The position numbers and the translations under genes are program-made. DNA of 64,000 nt from Seiridium cupressi (lineage: Eukaryota > Ascomycota > Sordariomycetes > Amphisphaeriales > Sporocadaceae): the NCBI GenBank assembly GCA_036674765.1, contig JARVKI010000022.1:424696-488695 (forward strand). The letters run 5' to 3'. Below, piece by piece: positions 1-11,565 of the stretch (its first letter is position 1; every line of letters begins with the position of its first letter). The notes beneath the pieces were generated by a model. That model ran no database searches. It worked only from the letters and a program-made list of their open reading frames with translations, and was not told the DNA's origin.

Positions 1-538
1 GTCATTAGGCACTGCCGTATGTAATGAGGCGGCCAACTAGCACCCCCACGACTTGGACACTGACGTCAGTAATGCCCCGGCGAGATGCGGCTGGCATGCG
101 ACCCACCCATCCACTTCCAGGATGTGGTACTACGAATTGTTATTTCGAGCAATTGCGCGACAGTGGCATCCAATATGATGCCAATCCTGGTCCCGTCTGG
201 GACAAGGCATCGCCAATGGTTGCTCTATTCCAGCTGAAATCTCTTTCAGTGCATGAGCTAGGCTTTCGTATCCGCATTTCCTGGGGCGCATATGTTTGAT
301 TTACTCATTTCTCAGAAAGCTGAGCCTGTTTTAATGGCTTCGGCTTAGACTCCAGGCTAATCCAGGTTTCATTCCCTTATTCTCATCGTCTTACTTGTCT
401 TCCCCTGACTGCGACTCTGTTCCCGAAGACCACTGCTTTTTGGCTGAATCTGGCATATCGCGAAGCCAACCACTGAACATGATTTTATGAGAAGAATAGC
501 AACAGCAACAATAATCCGAGTCGCAAAACGCGCCAGTC
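1..538. other. Intergenic, upstream of the lipase gene
   Basis: I see no supported gene here. A 91-codon frame at 24-299 has no recognisable domain and ends in a compositionally plain stretch, so I treat it as chance. The last 100 to 150 bases are presumably the promoter and leader of the lipase gene, whose ATG is at 539. No clear TATA box or other regulatory motif stands out. Confidence 0.5.
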
Positions 539-2740
539 ATGGCTGCCGCTGTGGGCCGTCGCTCAGCCGAGGCGAGACCGAGTGGTGCTGCACATGCGCA
601 AGCCGCCATCGAGTTCACGCAGCAAGCAGAGAAGCTGTCGCACCGGACGACGCAAAACAATGAGCACCCAGAATCGATTGCAATCGAGGCGCAATTCATC
701 ACGCCGCACGATCCCGTCATTGTGACTGCGGAAGGCAACCGACTTCCTGCCGTACCACTCGAGGAGGCATGGAAATTAAATGTATTGAAAGAGGACTTAC
801 AAGAGCACGACCCAGCAGATGCGACTGGCGAGGGGGCAAGTCTATCTCCGAAGTTCTCGACAGACAACCATGATGCAGCAGTCAAGGCGGCGGTGGACGA
901 GGATGTGTCAGCCAATGGCAAGTCGTTTCAAAAGCAGAACGAAGGGTCGCTGAGCAGGAGTATGCCGCCTTCGCACACAAATCCCCTGTTCCCACCGCTG
1001 CCATTGTACGGCCCGGCTTCCGTGCTGCGGGACCTCCAATGCATGACTTTCAGAGTTTCCTCCTTTTTCCTCAGCACAGCCTTCCTGGCGGTGATTGTGC
1101 TCGGCGCCCTGTTCACGAGCATCCCAGCGGTCGCTACCCACATATGGAAACGAATGACGCTGCAGGACCCCGACGCTGAAAGGCCGTTCTCCGAAGAGGA
1201 ATCGAAAAGAAGAAGGATACGAGAGGATCTGGAGAAGTCGTGGCGGCGCAGAGTTTCAAAGGACCAAGCTAGCGTGGACAAAGAAGACCCCGTCGAGAAG
1301 GAAGATTTCACCCCCACAGAAGGGGGCCCAGATCCTGTCATATGTGACGTTGGGTATTACGCCCGGAGGGTCGGATTGGATATGGAAGAGTTCCAGGTCC
1401 AGACAGAAGATGGCTTCATCATCGACCTGTGGCACATTTATGATCCGAAACTGTACACAAGATTAGACGAGAAGGAGAGACTACATCGAGGACCAGAACT
1501 CTTCACCGGCGAGAGCAGACAAAGATCCGATGAGCATGATGAAAAGCGTAAATTCCCAGTGTTGTTGATGCATGGGCTGCTCCAGAGCTCCGGCGCATAT
1601 TGTGTCAACGATGAGGAGTCCCTGGCTTTTTACCTCTGCAAGTCAGGATATGACGTCTGGCTGGGCAACAACCGCTGCGGATTCAATCCGAAGCATGTTC
1701 TTCTAGAGTATACTGACCCCAGGATGTGGTGTTGGAACATTCGACAAATGGGCGTTTTCGACTTGCCGGCATTGACCTCGCGAGTCCTTTATGAGACGGG
1801 TTTTGAGAAAATCGGCTTGATTTGTCATTCTCAGGGCACAACACAGACATTTGTGGCACTTGCCAAAGAGCAACGACCAGAGCTGGGCGAGAAGTTAACC
1901 GTCTTCTGTGCTCTGGCTCCGGCTACCCACGCGGGACCCCTGATTGGCAAAATGTATTTCAAGTTTATGAGGGTCATCACACCGGCCATGTTCCGCTTCA
2001 TGTTCGGGATACACGCCTTTATCCCTCTTATGATGCAGATGCATTCCATTCTGCCCGCCGGGCTCTACGGTTGGCTGGGATATAAAGTCTTCTCCTTCCT
2101 CTTCAACTGGACAGATACGCGGTGGGACCGAGCGCTGAAAAACCGCATGTTCCAGTTTGCCCCCGTGTTTGTCAGTGCAGAATCGATGCGATGGTGGCTG
2201 GGGCGGGAATGCTTCGCCAAGCACAAATGCATTTTGCAGACCAAAGAAGAGTGGAAGGCCGAGGAGCGGGAGGACTTGGCAACCGATGGTCCTCTTGCTG
2301 ACCCGAGTGACCGCCCTATAACCAGAGATGGACCGGTGATGGACGACAGACCATCTGGTCACCCACAGAAGAGCAAGAAAAAGGGTAATCCTGCGTGGTA
2401 TAATGAGCAGGCTCCTCCATTTGCCCTCTGGGTCGCTGGTAACGATGACCTGGTCGATGGGAAGCGGCTCCTGCGACGCTTCGCGCGTGGTCGGGAGCCC
2501 CATGTCAAGATCGTCCACAGCAAGGTCATAGCCGACTACGAGCACTTGGACGTCATTTGGGCAATGGATGCTGTCGACCAAATATTCGGGGAGCTACGCG
2601 AAGTGTTGTGGAAGACTTGCAACGTGAGAGACCAATGCCGGGTGCCGACCGGTTGCGAGAACGTCGATGCTTGGACACCACAGGTCGGTGAGGAAGATGC
2701 CGAAGACGACGGCCACTCAAGCAGTGACTCGTCGGCCTAA
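539..2740 (+). CDS. Membrane-anchored steryl-ester / acid lipase (alpha/beta hydrolase)
   Basis: Intronless gene of 733 codons. It resembles the fungal steryl ester hydrolase/acid lipase family (yeast Yeh1, Yeh2, Tgl1), which cleaves sterol esters or triacylglycerols at lipid droplets or membranes. About 165 N-terminal residues are low in complexity and probably disordered. One hydrophobic segment follows at about residues 170-200 (FFLSTAFLAVIVLGALF), suggesting a single-pass anchor. The AB-hydrolase-lipase region starts near residue 270 (VGYYARRVGLDMEEF). Visible motifs are the oxyanion strand LLMHGLLQSS, the nucleophile elbow CHSQGTT (Ser near 430), AGNDDLVD (probable acid) and YEHLDVIW (probable His). 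About 100 residues between the elbow and the acid carry an unstructured insert rich in charged residues. The tail is acidic and serine-rich. Family assignment is firm; the preferred substrate is inferred. Confidence 0.9.
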   Translation: MAAAVGRRSAEARPSGAAHAQAAIEFTQQAEKLSHRTTQNNEHPESIAIEAQFITPHDPVIVTAEGNRLPAVPLEEAWKLNVLKEDLQEHDPADATGEGASLSPKFSTDNHDAAVKAAVDEDVSANGKSFQKQNEGSLSRSMPPSHTNPLFPPLPLYGPASVLRDLQCMTFRVSSFFLSTAFLAVIVLGALFTSIPAVATHIWKRMTLQDPDAERPFSEEESKRRRIREDLEKSWRRRVSKDQASVDKEDPVEKEDFTPTEGGPDPVICDVGYYARRVGLDMEEFQVQTEDGFIIDLWHIYDPKLYTRLDEKERLHRGPELFTGESRQRSDEHDEKRKFPVLLMHGLLQSSGAYCVNDEESLAFYLCKSGYDVWLGNNRCGFNPKHVLLEYTDPRMWCWNIRQMGVFDLPALTSRVLYETGFEKIGLICHSQGTTQTFVALAKEQRPELGEKLTVFCALAPATHAGPLIGKMYFKFMRVITPAMFRFMFGIHAFIPLMMQMHSILPAGLYGWLGYKVFSFLFNWTDTRWDRALKNRMFQFAPVFVSAESMRWWLGRECFAKHKCILQTKEEWKAEEREDLATDGPLADPSDRPITRDGPVMDDRPSGHPQKSKKKGNPAWYNEQAPPFALWVAGNDDLVDGKRLLRRFARGREPHVKIVHSKVIADYEHLDVIWAMDAVDQIFGELREVLWKTCNVRDQCRVPTGCENVDAWTPQVGEEDAEDDGHSSSDSSA

Positions 2741-4074
2741 GTGTTTGGTCTTCATTCCTTTCTGTTTTTTTGGGAGGAGATACAGGCGTTGGGGTACACG
2801 AGTATGAGCTTGACGACCTGACGAACTTGATGAATATACGGGAACCGGATACATGGGGTGTAGGAACATACAGAAAGACATACAGGCATTGGGTGGAAGT
2901 TACATTCTGATTGGCATACACGTTTAAGGTATAGATAGCGAACATTATCGCAACCTGGCCAGTTTCTGCACTATAACACCAAGGCACTGAACATGCCCGA
3001 GCTTTGTATCTGGTATCAAGCGGCGGTTCGCCTGTCCACAATACCTAGGTAACTAACATAACAGCCTCGGCGCATGTACAGCAGACAGTGGTTAGTGCCT
3101 AACGCTAGGAATTGTTTCCGCTCGTGGGACCTGTGGGGGGATATACTGGGATACGGTACAAGACAGTAACATCTATTATCCGCACTGTGTGGTGCAGTGG
3201 TTGTCATACCACATTACAGACCCGCGCTTTATGCAAAGTTAGTCGTTGTATGATCAGCATGGGCAATTTCTCAGGCAGTAGCATCGACCGCTCTAACAAC
3301 CCCGGGAGACTTCACGTCACCAACAGGTCAGGCGAAGGCACAGAATTGGGCATACTCGCGACAACGTTTCTGAGCACTATTCCGTCCCAATGACACGGAG
3401 GGCTAGAAGCTCAACTGAGAATACTGATTGGCATTCATTTCGCCCTCCAATAGCCGGCTAGAAATTGGAGAAATTGGGGTCATTTTCCCCGCGAATGCGG
3501 AGGCGCAGTCAAGCCGCCTTGAGCACGGTAGGTATGGAATTAGATTGTGAGAGTCCCTCCGCACGTGGTCCACATGCCTCGGGCCCCCGGTGGTAGCTTT
3601 TAGATGTGCTGAGGGTAGACTCAGGGCGCCCATCGTGCGAGTCATTTCTCAGACGATCAGTTCAACGTTCGAAGGACGAGCCGTGGCAAAAAAAAAAAAT
3701 GAGTGCCTGTTTGCCGGGGCTATCTTGTCGGCCTCGTCGCCATCGTGAATCTCCCTGGGCAGACCAAGGAGCTGCTCCAGAATGGCCAATCACTGACCCC
3801 AGATATTGGCGTTACGGCGTGGTGGGGTATCCCTGTTGATATCGAAAGCCGCGGGCAAAGGAACGGGGCAATGGACTCTTTCGGTATCGCCTTCTTTGCA
3901 TGCTCGTCTGCGCGACCCTGCGCTGACGTCTCACCTCTGATTCGGTTTACATAATCTCCGTCCCCATGCTTTATCGTCATTTTCCTGTGCCCTTTACCAC
4001 GAGTTGCAGATACCCCCGAAGTTGCCGACTCCGGTCTTGAGAAACTCCAAAATCCTCGTGTCTAACTCGCCATC
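2741..4074. other. Intergenic between lipase and acyl-CoA synthetase
   Basis: No supported gene. Several frames of 60 to 160 codons occur on both strands, but none shows conserved motifs or plausible splice joins. The stretch holds the lipase 3' region and the promoter of the downstream ligase. Position 3042-3051 is the palindrome TACCTAGGTA, which recurs in other spacers of this window. A run of about 11 A lies near 3689-3699. Confidence 0.5.
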
Positions 4075-6087
4075 ATGGTTTTCACCTCACCTCATGCCGA
4101 TGTCGTGATCCCAAATCAGGACGTCTGGTCGTTCCTGTTCGAAAACAAGGACCCAGCTAAATTTAACGACAGCAAAGGTAGTTTGGTCCCATGCGCCCTC
4201 TGTAACATGTAGAGTCGCTTATATCTTGCTCAGAGATCTTTATCGATGGAGACACAGGTCGTTCGTACACTTTCACGCAGCTCAAAAATGCCACCATCGA
4301 GTTTGGCAAGGGCCTGAAGTCGCAATGGGGCTTTAAGAAGGGCGATGTCCTAGGCGTCTTCTCGCCAAACAGCATTGACTACGGCGCTGTCATCTGGGGC
4401 ACACTGTGGGCTGGCGGCGCGTGTTCTACCGCGAACCCGACATATACCGTCAAGGAACTCGCGTTCCAGCTGAAAGATTCCAATGTCAAGGGAGTCGTTA
4501 CCCAGCTTCCCATGCTGCCTGTGGTTTTGGAGGCTGCCAAGCAGATTGGTTTACCAGAAGATCGTATCATATTGTTGGGCGACGGAAAGGATGCCACGGG
4601 CAAATTCAAGCACTTTACTGAGCTGAAGGACACAAGCCTGTTTGGACAGTCGAGGGTAAAGGTCGACCCTCAGAAGGATCTGGCTTTCTTGGTTTGTGAG
4701 TGCAAAACCAAACCCCATTCAGGGCCCCGGAGTTCTAGTGGCGGTTTGGAGGCTCGTTTCATCGAATTGGGTGAAACGAACCAATCACTAACCCTATTTG
4801 ATGTCCAGACAGTTCAGGCACGACAGGCCTTCCCAAGGGTGTAATGCTAAAGCACTCAAATCTCGTCGCAAATGTGGTTCAATCAACTTGGGTGGAGGCA
4901 CGAAGCGGCTTGCATCCTTTAGGTGGGTTGGACGGCAAGGGTGACAAGCAGCTAGCAGTGTTACCATTCTTCCATGTTTATGTGAGTACATTGCAATCTC
5001 CAAGGTTTATTATATCTGTCATCTTATGTCTCGATATAGGGCCTTACCAACATTCTTCACTCGACGGTGCACGATGGCTACCAGGCCATCGTACTGGCAA
5101 AATTCGAACTGGAGAAGTTTTGCAAGCTAATTCAAGACTACGCTATCACCTTTGCCTACGTACCGCCACCTATCGTTCTTGGCCTCGCAAAACACCCCAT
5201 AGTCGACAAATATGACTTGTCGAGCTTGAAATGGCTCAACTCGGGAGCGGCACCTCTAACACACGAACTGATCAATGGCATCTGGGAACGCTTGACCATC
5301 CCAGTGAAGCAGGGCTACGGACTATCGGAAGTATCACCCGTGTCGCACTTGCAGACAGTGTTAGAATGGGCTAGATACAAAGGTGCCGTGGGAAAACTTG
5401 TTCCCAATATGGAGTGTAGGATTGTCGATTTAGAGGGTAAAGACGTTCCCGACGGCCAGGTAAGCTAGAGTCTCGGTGATTGCTGAAGTCCCGCGTTATT
5501 TATTTTTTACTTCTAGGAGGGTGAGCTCTGGCTCAAGGGACCAAACGTCTTCTCGGGCTACCTGAACCGGCCTGAACTAGCCAAGGACACGTTCAGTGCG
5601 GACGGCTATTTTAAAACGGGAGATATTGGCTATGTTGACGCAAAGGGCAACTTCTACGTTACAGATCGGCTCAAGGAGCTTATCAAGTATAGTAAGTTCC
5701 TACCGCATACCTAAATCATACGGAGCCTGTTCTAATTCCACCGCGTTTCCGGCAGAGGGTTTCCAAGTCCCGCCAGCCGAGCTCGAGGGCGTTCTCTTGG
5801 GCCATACGGACATTACAGACGCCTGTGTTATACCAATTTATGACCAGGAGCGTGCTACTGAGGTCCCACGTGCATATATTGTGTTATCAGCCGGCATCAA
5901 GCGTACGGAAGAGAAGGCCAAGGAGATTGTTGATTGGATCAGCAAAAAGGTCGCTCCTCACAAGCAACTTCGCGGTGGAGTTAGATTTATCGATGAGGTG
6001 CCTAAGAATGCAAGCGGCAAGCTGCTGAGGAGAGTCCTCAAAGACCAGGCCAAGCTCGAGGAGCGGACTACTGGACCAAAATTGTAG
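4075..6087 (+). CDS. 4-coumarate-CoA ligase-like acyl-CoA synthetase (ANL family)
   Basis: Six exons: 4075-4177, 4234-4695, 4809-4981, 5040-5459, 5517-5691 and 5756-6087. All introns are GT-AG, phases close, and the product is 554 residues, normal for 4CL-like enzymes. The family activates a carboxylic acid with ATP to an acyl-adenylate and then a CoA thioester. The A3 phosphate loop [11 protein letters not shown] is rebuilt across the 4696-4808 intron. Also visible are PFFHVYGLTN, NSGAAPL, the A5-like [10 protein letters not shown], the A7-like [11 protein letters not shown] and the C-terminal lysine motif [11 protein letters not shown]. The last three residues are PKL, a plausible PTS1-type peroxisomal signal. 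The substrate (phenylpropanoid, aryl or fatty acid) cannot be told from sequence alone. No secondary-metabolite genes adjoin it. Confidence 0.9.
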
Positions 6088-6410
6088 ATCAAGTTTGTTG
6101 ATGCATTGTTCTGATTGTTCATTGGCAGCGGTCGTCAAGCGCAATACCTCAAGAGTGGAAGCCTCTACTCTTCTCGTGCTTTTTACATATGATACAATGT
6201 ACAGATATTTGGAGCCTTCCCGGATATCCTCCTGGAACAGCGTCTATAACGCCGTCTATTCGTCTCCTTCTCCCGAACGCAAGGTGCCCTTTGTTTATAC
6301 ATATACCTCTAAAGAAAGGTCTCGCACCCATATTCTACCCAACTTTGTTTCTCATCTTCTGAAGCTATCTGTGATTTGGCCTTGTTCTTGCCCTCGTCAC
6401 AAAAGCACCC
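6088..6410. other. Convergent 3' spacer between acyl-CoA synthetase and ATP11
   Basis: The two flanking genes end toward each other here. The stretch is moderately AT-rich and presumably holds both 3' untranslated regions and cleavage sites. No other gene is supported. Confidence 0.5.
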
Positions 6411-7403
6411 TCAACCTAGCTTCTCGCTCTCCTCCAACAATTTCTCAACACTAAACCCACCCGCTGCCCCCTTTCCAAACTCCTCCAACAGCCTCCTCTT
6501 CTCGCCCGTCCCGGCCAGTGCCTCGGCGCCGTAGAATCGCTGCATCAGCATGACGAGCCATTGCGCATCCTTGACGCTCGCGCCCCGTCCATCTACCACA
6601 TTTCCAGCCATCAGCACCACCCCTTGGTTGTCTGCGACTTCCTTGTCAAAGTAGTGGGTAATGCTCGTGTGCGGCTGCGCCCATTCTCCTCGAGCCTTGT
6701 ACTCGGCCAGCTGCGTGAACAGTGCCGTGCTTGTCTGCGATTCTCGGTCGAACACCCACTGCAGGAAATGAATCTCGGCGCCGGCGCCTTCGCGCGGCAC
6801 CGGCAGCACAAAGGTCGGGTGCTGCTTGGCCGTGGCTTCGAGGTGGCTGTAGGTTGATGCTGACACCACGGCGCAGAGGGACGTCGGGTTTGAGGCGTGT
6901 CGAAGCCGCCAGATTGCGCTCAGTTCCTTGACGGGCAGGTCGCGGGCTTTGGGCAGGTCGAGGATCTCGGAGAGGGGTTTGATCCCGGATTTTGTAGAGG
7001 CGGGCTTCGAGATGGGCTGTTTCGGAGGGTTGGGGCTGGCGCTGGCACCCGGGGGCCCTCCGGGCTGCGTCTCCGGCACCGCTGTAGGTGCTTGTGTAGG
7101 AGCTTCCTCATCGGCGAGCAGAGCGTCGAGCCCTGGGACGGAGATCTTGCCCTGCTTCCGCTGCTGCTGGATCTTTTCGGCGTAGGCAGCCTTGAGGGCG
7201 CCTATTCCGGGGAGCCCCTCCTCCTTCGCCTTGCGGTCCAGCTTCTCCCGGTACTTCTCGGCGATGTTTCGCGACGGCTGGGTCGTGGCGAGGAAGCGCA
7301 CGTCGTGGACTTGCGCCCAGCGTCTCTGCTGGGGCGAGCCACGCAGGTTCTGCAGCTGCCGGCCCAGAAGGCTGCGCAGCGCTGGAACTCGGTAGGCTAC
7401 CAT
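6411..7403 (-). CDS. ATP11: Mitochondrial F1-ATPase assembly factor Atp11
   Basis: Single exon, 330 residues, with start codon at 7401-7403. Atp11 is a matrix chaperone that binds the F1 beta subunit before alpha3/beta3 assembly. The N-terminus is basic and hydrophobic without acids (MVAYRVPALRSLLGRQLQNL), as expected of a mitochondrial presequence. A charged helix follows (NIAEKYREKLDRKAKEEGL), then a proline-rich linker, then the conserved ATP11 core from about residue 150 (PLSEILDLPKARDLPVKEL, IWRLRHA) to the end (HFLQWVFD; LFTQLAEYKARGEWAQP). Length fits fungal Atp11. The 172-codon plus-strand frame opposite it is a GC-driven shadow. The gene is divergent from the Nudix gene. Confidence 0.93.
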   Translation of the reverse strand: MVAYRVPALRSLLGRQLQNLRGSPQQRRWAQVHDVRFLATTQPSRNIAEKYREKLDRKAKEEGLPGIGALKAAYAEKIQQQRKQGKISVPGLDALLADEEAPTQAPTAVPETQPGGPPGASASPNPPKQPISKPASTKSGIKPLSEILDLPKARDLPVKELSAIWRLRHASNPTSLCAVVSASTYSHLEATAKQHPTFVLPVPREGAGAEIHFLQWVFDRESQTSTALFTQLAEYKARGEWAQPHTSITHYFDKEVADNQGVVLMAGNVVDGRGASVKDAQWLVMLMQRFYGAEALAGTGEKRRLLEEFGKGAAGGFSVEKLLEESEKLG

Positions 7404-8321
7404 TGTGGACTGTAAACAGCGAGCAATTCAACGAGGTTGTTGGGGCAATTGGAGAGGGCAATAGTAAGACCTTGATTGCACTGGTGAGCTATCTTGGACC
7501 GAAAGCAGCTGACAGTTGGCGGCCAGATGGAAGAAGCTCCATATAACTGAAGCCGCATTGAATCATGCAAGAAGCATATCTTCAAAAGGCACCAGTTCAG
7601 AAGTGTTGATATCCTGCACACCTATACGGTTGACTGACCAAGTTTGTTACCTCTGCATATGTTTCCGTCTTTACACATATCAACGGAGGATGGACCCCCT
7701 TCTGGCAGAACTCCAAAGATGCGAGAACCTGTCCACCATCGTCAACATAACACCGGCATCAATTCCTCGATGAGTAATGACGTAAAGGTTTCAATGCCAG
7801 AAATGCCATCATGGCAAACATGTCCCCGAAAGAATTATTGATACTCTATCGAAGATCTATTATCAGGAGTAGCGTATTTTGCTATAGGCCGAACTCCAAT
7901 TCCGAGGTGTAGCTTTCGGCTAGCCCAACTGTAAATACGCCGTTGTACTTACATACCATATTGACTTTGTTCAAATAGATGATCATGTCACCATTGTTCA
8001 AAATCTGTTGTATCAAAAATTAAGATCAGAGTGTCGTCCAAGGAATGGACAGAACAAATCCACAAAAATCCGATCATATTTGAATACCGAAGCAATTTTC
8101 CTTCTGACGATGCAGGTGATGGGCATACTTTCAGGCCCTGCCAGTGGAGTCCGATTGAGTCCCTATCAGCTCGTGCCAGGCTGCCCCAGACCTCGGGAAC
8201 TAAAAATGCTTCCCTGTCCAACTCCCCGCAATCCTCCACGTGCCTACGTCAGAAGACAACCACTCACTATATTATTCCCTACACGGCTAAGGCTTGGGGG
8301 CTTTCCAGCTATCCAAGGATC
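7404..8321. other. Divergent promoter region ATP11 / Nudix gene
   Basis: This spacer separates the starts of ATP11 (-) and the Nudix gene (+), so both promoters lie here. Frames of up to about 105 codons occur, including one that runs on upstream from the Nudix first exon, but none has recognisable features. No tRNA-like fold or repeat was noticed. Confidence 0.45.
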
Positions 8322-9776
8322 ATGACATCTTCCTCCCTCGGCCCTGACGGACAGAGCCCTGTCCAGCCGACATACGACAACAATAGATCGCTAACTGACA
8401 TCGAGACCGCTACAATCCTGCAGAGCCTGCGCCAGGCCACGACAAAGCCCAACCGACAACCCGCTGAGGGCAACGACATAGCGACGGCAGCCGGCGTTCC
8501 GGATACCAGCAAATCCGATCTCGAGCTCTCCCTCGACGTCGACTCGTACGCAGCATCGCATTACTGGGATGCATCGACCATGGCCCCGCTCAATGCAGTA
8601 TCGGCGGTCAGTATAGCTTGAATTTCCTCCGAGCCAGCCTTTCTTTTACATCCAGCAAGTCCAATACGGGGACAGAAGCTAGAAGGAGAGGGGGAGGGCC
8701 CACGGGCGGAAGCCTTCAAAAAGTGAAGTGTAAAAGATGCTCATGCGATCAAAGGCCGCCATTGCGCGATTGCGCGCCTACAAGCCGCCTCCTTTCCCGA
8801 CGTGGGACCGCCTGCCGGTAAGCCGGAGGGCCGCGGTGCTCGTGCTCCTGTTCGCGGACCGGAGAGGCGAGCTGCGCGTCGTGATTACGATGAGGGCTGC
8901 GAGCTTGAGGAGTTTCTCAGGTGAGTCTAGGTTTGACTGCCGCTTGCGCGTGCGAAACTCGAAAAGACTAACAGACCTCGGTAGGGCACGCAGCATTTCC
9001 AGGAGGGAAGGCAGACTCGCTGGCAGAAACGCCCTGTAAGTGCTACGAGAGACCCACGTTCCTGAAGTCGCCGGACTGAACCGACCATAGATCAAATTGC
9101 GCGCCGCGAAGCCTGGGAAGAGATCGGTCTTCCCATGGATGATGCCAAGATCCCCAGACCTTTCAGGATAGAACCGCTCTGTTGTCTGCCATGCAGCCTG
9201 GCGAAGACTGAGCTCGCAGTGCGCCCATGTGTCGCATTCCTACACGCCGACAATGTTCCTGGCAAACCACCGATGATGGTAGATGAAAGCATGATACCCC
9301 GTCTGGACGCAAAGGAAGTGGCGGCTGTGTTTTCGGGTCCGCTACACAACTTCTTGAAAGCGACTGATGAACAAAGTGAGGGCGGCGGGACGCTGCCGCA
9401 AGGTGATTGGTACGATGGAAGATGGGCAGAATGGCATGGTGAGCCATGGCGGATACACAACTTCTGGGTCCCTGTCAACAACCAAAAGGTGACCAAGCCA
9501 AAATCCAGGGATGGGGGCCAGGCGGCCCTGGCTGACGAGTTGGAGGACGAGGAGGATACGATGCAGAGATTCCTGGTCTGGGGACTGACTGGTAGGATGC
9601 TCGTGGACACTGCACGCATCGCATACGCCGAGGAGCCGGACTTCGAGCACAACAAGCACTATGGGGATGAGAAGATAATAGCGACGCTTGAGACTCAAGG
9701 ACGACTACCAGAGAAGAAAACGAGGGAGGTTGGTCTCGATGCAGTCCGAGACGAGGTAAAGGATGCCAAGATATAG
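8322..9776 (+). CDS. Nudix hydrolase, CoA-pyrophosphatase type (Pcd1/NUDT7-like)
   Basis: Probable exons are 8322-8606, 8755-8920, 8985-9035 and 9091-9776, giving about 395 residues. An acceptor at 8736 instead of 8754 would add two in-frame codon triplets' worth (six residues). The Nudix box is split by two introns and reads, once joined, GGKADSLAETP then YQIARREAWEEIG, matching Gx5Ex7REUxEExGU, so the metal-binding glutamates are present. Upstream is the strand SRRAAVLVLLFAD and FSGHAAFPGG. Relatives hydrolyse CoA and its oxidised or acyl forms, often in peroxisomes. This C-terminus (VKDAKI) is not a clear PTS1. The 86-residue leader before MAPLNAVSA looks disordered, so translation could instead start at the ATG at 8580. 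Catalytic family is certain; substrate is inferred. Confidence 0.87.
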
Positions 9777-9957
9777 TGCAATCCAATAATACCTGTAAGT
9801 ATTCAAACTAGATATACCTAATCAAACAAGGAATCTACACAATATCTGTATTCCCTTCTCATGGACTTGGCTGCAGCCAGAACGACCGGCGCCAGCCGCT
9901 GCATCGTGCCGTCCTTATGTTCCTGAGGCTGTGCTTATGTTCAGAAATCTCTATCGG

Positions 9958-10876
9958 CTAATGGCATGCATTGTCCTTGGTCGCCTTGGTCGAGGTTCCA
10001 AACATAATGTAACCAACGAAATTGCCCACAAATACCGCTAGCATGACCCAACCGTTGTAAGTCATAAAAAGCAGCCTGAACATGCATCAACTTACGCATC
10101 CCCACGGAACAAAATGTCACCCGGGCGGATGAGGTACTTACATCATCATAAAAGCGTAAAAGCTCTGTACCGCATACAACAGCGCCTTGATGATATGCGC
10201 CCGCTTGCTCACTTCAATCTGGTTGCGTCCTGACCATAGGAACGGCGTAGTCTCAGTAAGGTGTCCATCTTCGTGATCGCTGGCGATGACTTGAAACGCT
10301 CGCGCGGATTCTCTTAGCCATAGCTCTGTTGCTTTTCTTTCATTGTACTGTGAAATAAAGTTCCAAGCAAAGGCTGGGGCAGCCCGCTGCCCATGAGCAG
10401 TTGCCCTGGGCGGGTGCGTCCAGTATTGTCCGACCAGGCACCATCTCATGTGGAACGGACTTTGTATGTGTAGAAAGAGGAGGGAAGGAGAGGGCAGGAC
10501 TCACGGGGAGCGGTCTCCTGTCGCTGGTTGACCCATGCCTCGTACCGCCTGGTGGCCTCGCGCAGGGCTTCGTATCCGACGCCGATGGCGACGATGGCGA
10601 GGAGGGAGAAGATCAGAGATGCGGTGCCCCGGATGTGCCAGCCGCGGAAGATGATGCACAGGTTCGTTGGGTCCCAAGTGAAGAGCATCTGCGGTTCGAC
10701 GTGGCAGGTTAGCAATGAGAGCCATGCGATCGGGGGAAGTCGTTCTGCGGAGGCAATGCCAATCTCACGTTCATGTTGCACATGTCGGTCATGCCTCCAT
10801 GACCTCCATGACCGGTGTTCCCATGATCCATGCCGCCGTGGTCCATCTGGGAGTGATCCATGTGTGCGTGCTCCAT
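9958..10876 (-). CDS. Ctr-family copper transporter
   Basis: Start codon at 10874-10876. Exon 1 is 10769-10876, exon 2 10505-10688 and the last exon 9958-10075. A further exon ends at 10142, but its 5' edge is uncertain; 10331 keeps the frame. Ctr proteins are trimeric Cu(I) importers. The first 36 residues are rich in Met and His (repeated MDH, then MTDMCNMN), the usual extracellular copper-binding region. Transmembrane segment 1 is ISLIFSLLAIVAIG-like (residues about 60-75). Segment 2 contains SFYAFMMMLLFMTYN with the MxxxM copper filter. Segment 3 contains GNFVGYIMFG, the GxxxG packing motif. The protein ends CH, close to the Cys/His tails of many Ctr proteins. The intracellular loop contains the variable exon. 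The gene is divergent from the 3-hydroxyanthranilate dioxygenase gene. Confidence 0.85.
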
Positions 10877-11565
10877 TGCGTCGGGCGGGTGGATGCAAGC
10901 AACTAGGTTTCGTGAAGTTAAATCGGCTTCAGCTCCTCAGAGCCGGGAGAGAGATGCAATGTGCTATGTATATAGGTATCGAGGCAAATGGCAGTTGACC
11001 CAGTATAGCAGAGCGAGTGGTTCGCTATACTAACTAGTTTGCTGGCTCGGAAAGGAAACAGCTCAAATGTGCTCAAAGTGGACGGAAGGGTGAGTTCCAA
11101 ACTCCAAGGATTGGGGGGAAAGGGAAGCTACTGCTCACGAGCCCAGCGCCTCGTAAGCCTACATGTGTAGCGTCAACGGCGTCTCAGAGCTTAAGGGGGG
11201 GCATCAAACGATCGGGTCCCCTGTTGCTACGGGGGTGCTCGTTTCAATACAGCGTAACTGATCACTCTAGATACGCCTCTGGCGTCTGGATAGCGCACTG
11301 TGTCCATCAGTCGGATCGCGGAAGTGGGATGGTGGGGTTATGTATTGAAGATTCCCGTTCTTGCCGCCTCGGCCGGGTCTGTACCGCCCTTGGGGGGTGA
11401 TTCATAAGAAAGTCATCATACCTGAGATCATCCGAGAGGCGCTGGTTGCTTTTCTTCTCGGAAATTTGTTCTACATTTTGGCCCGCCTTTCACTGAACAG
11501 CCACTCCTGCATACACGAACCTACCGAAAGCGGCGATTTCCGGATTGGTATAACCCATCCACACG
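10877..11565. other. Divergent promoter region of the Ctr and HAAO genes
   Basis: This spacer separates the two start codons. I see no gene. A GC-rich patch near 11190-11250 and a pyrimidine-rich leader precede the dioxygenase start. I could not identify a copper-response element with confidence. Confidence 0.45.

Noticed and set aside
24..299. 91-codon plus-strand frame before the lipase
   Set aside because: No domain, no supporting splice sites and unlike neighbouring codon use; treated as chance.
6897..7415. 172-codon plus-strand frame opposite ATP11
   Set aside because: It lies antisense to the conserved ATP11 core and is Gly/Arg/Leu-rich, as expected from the GC-rich complement of a real gene.
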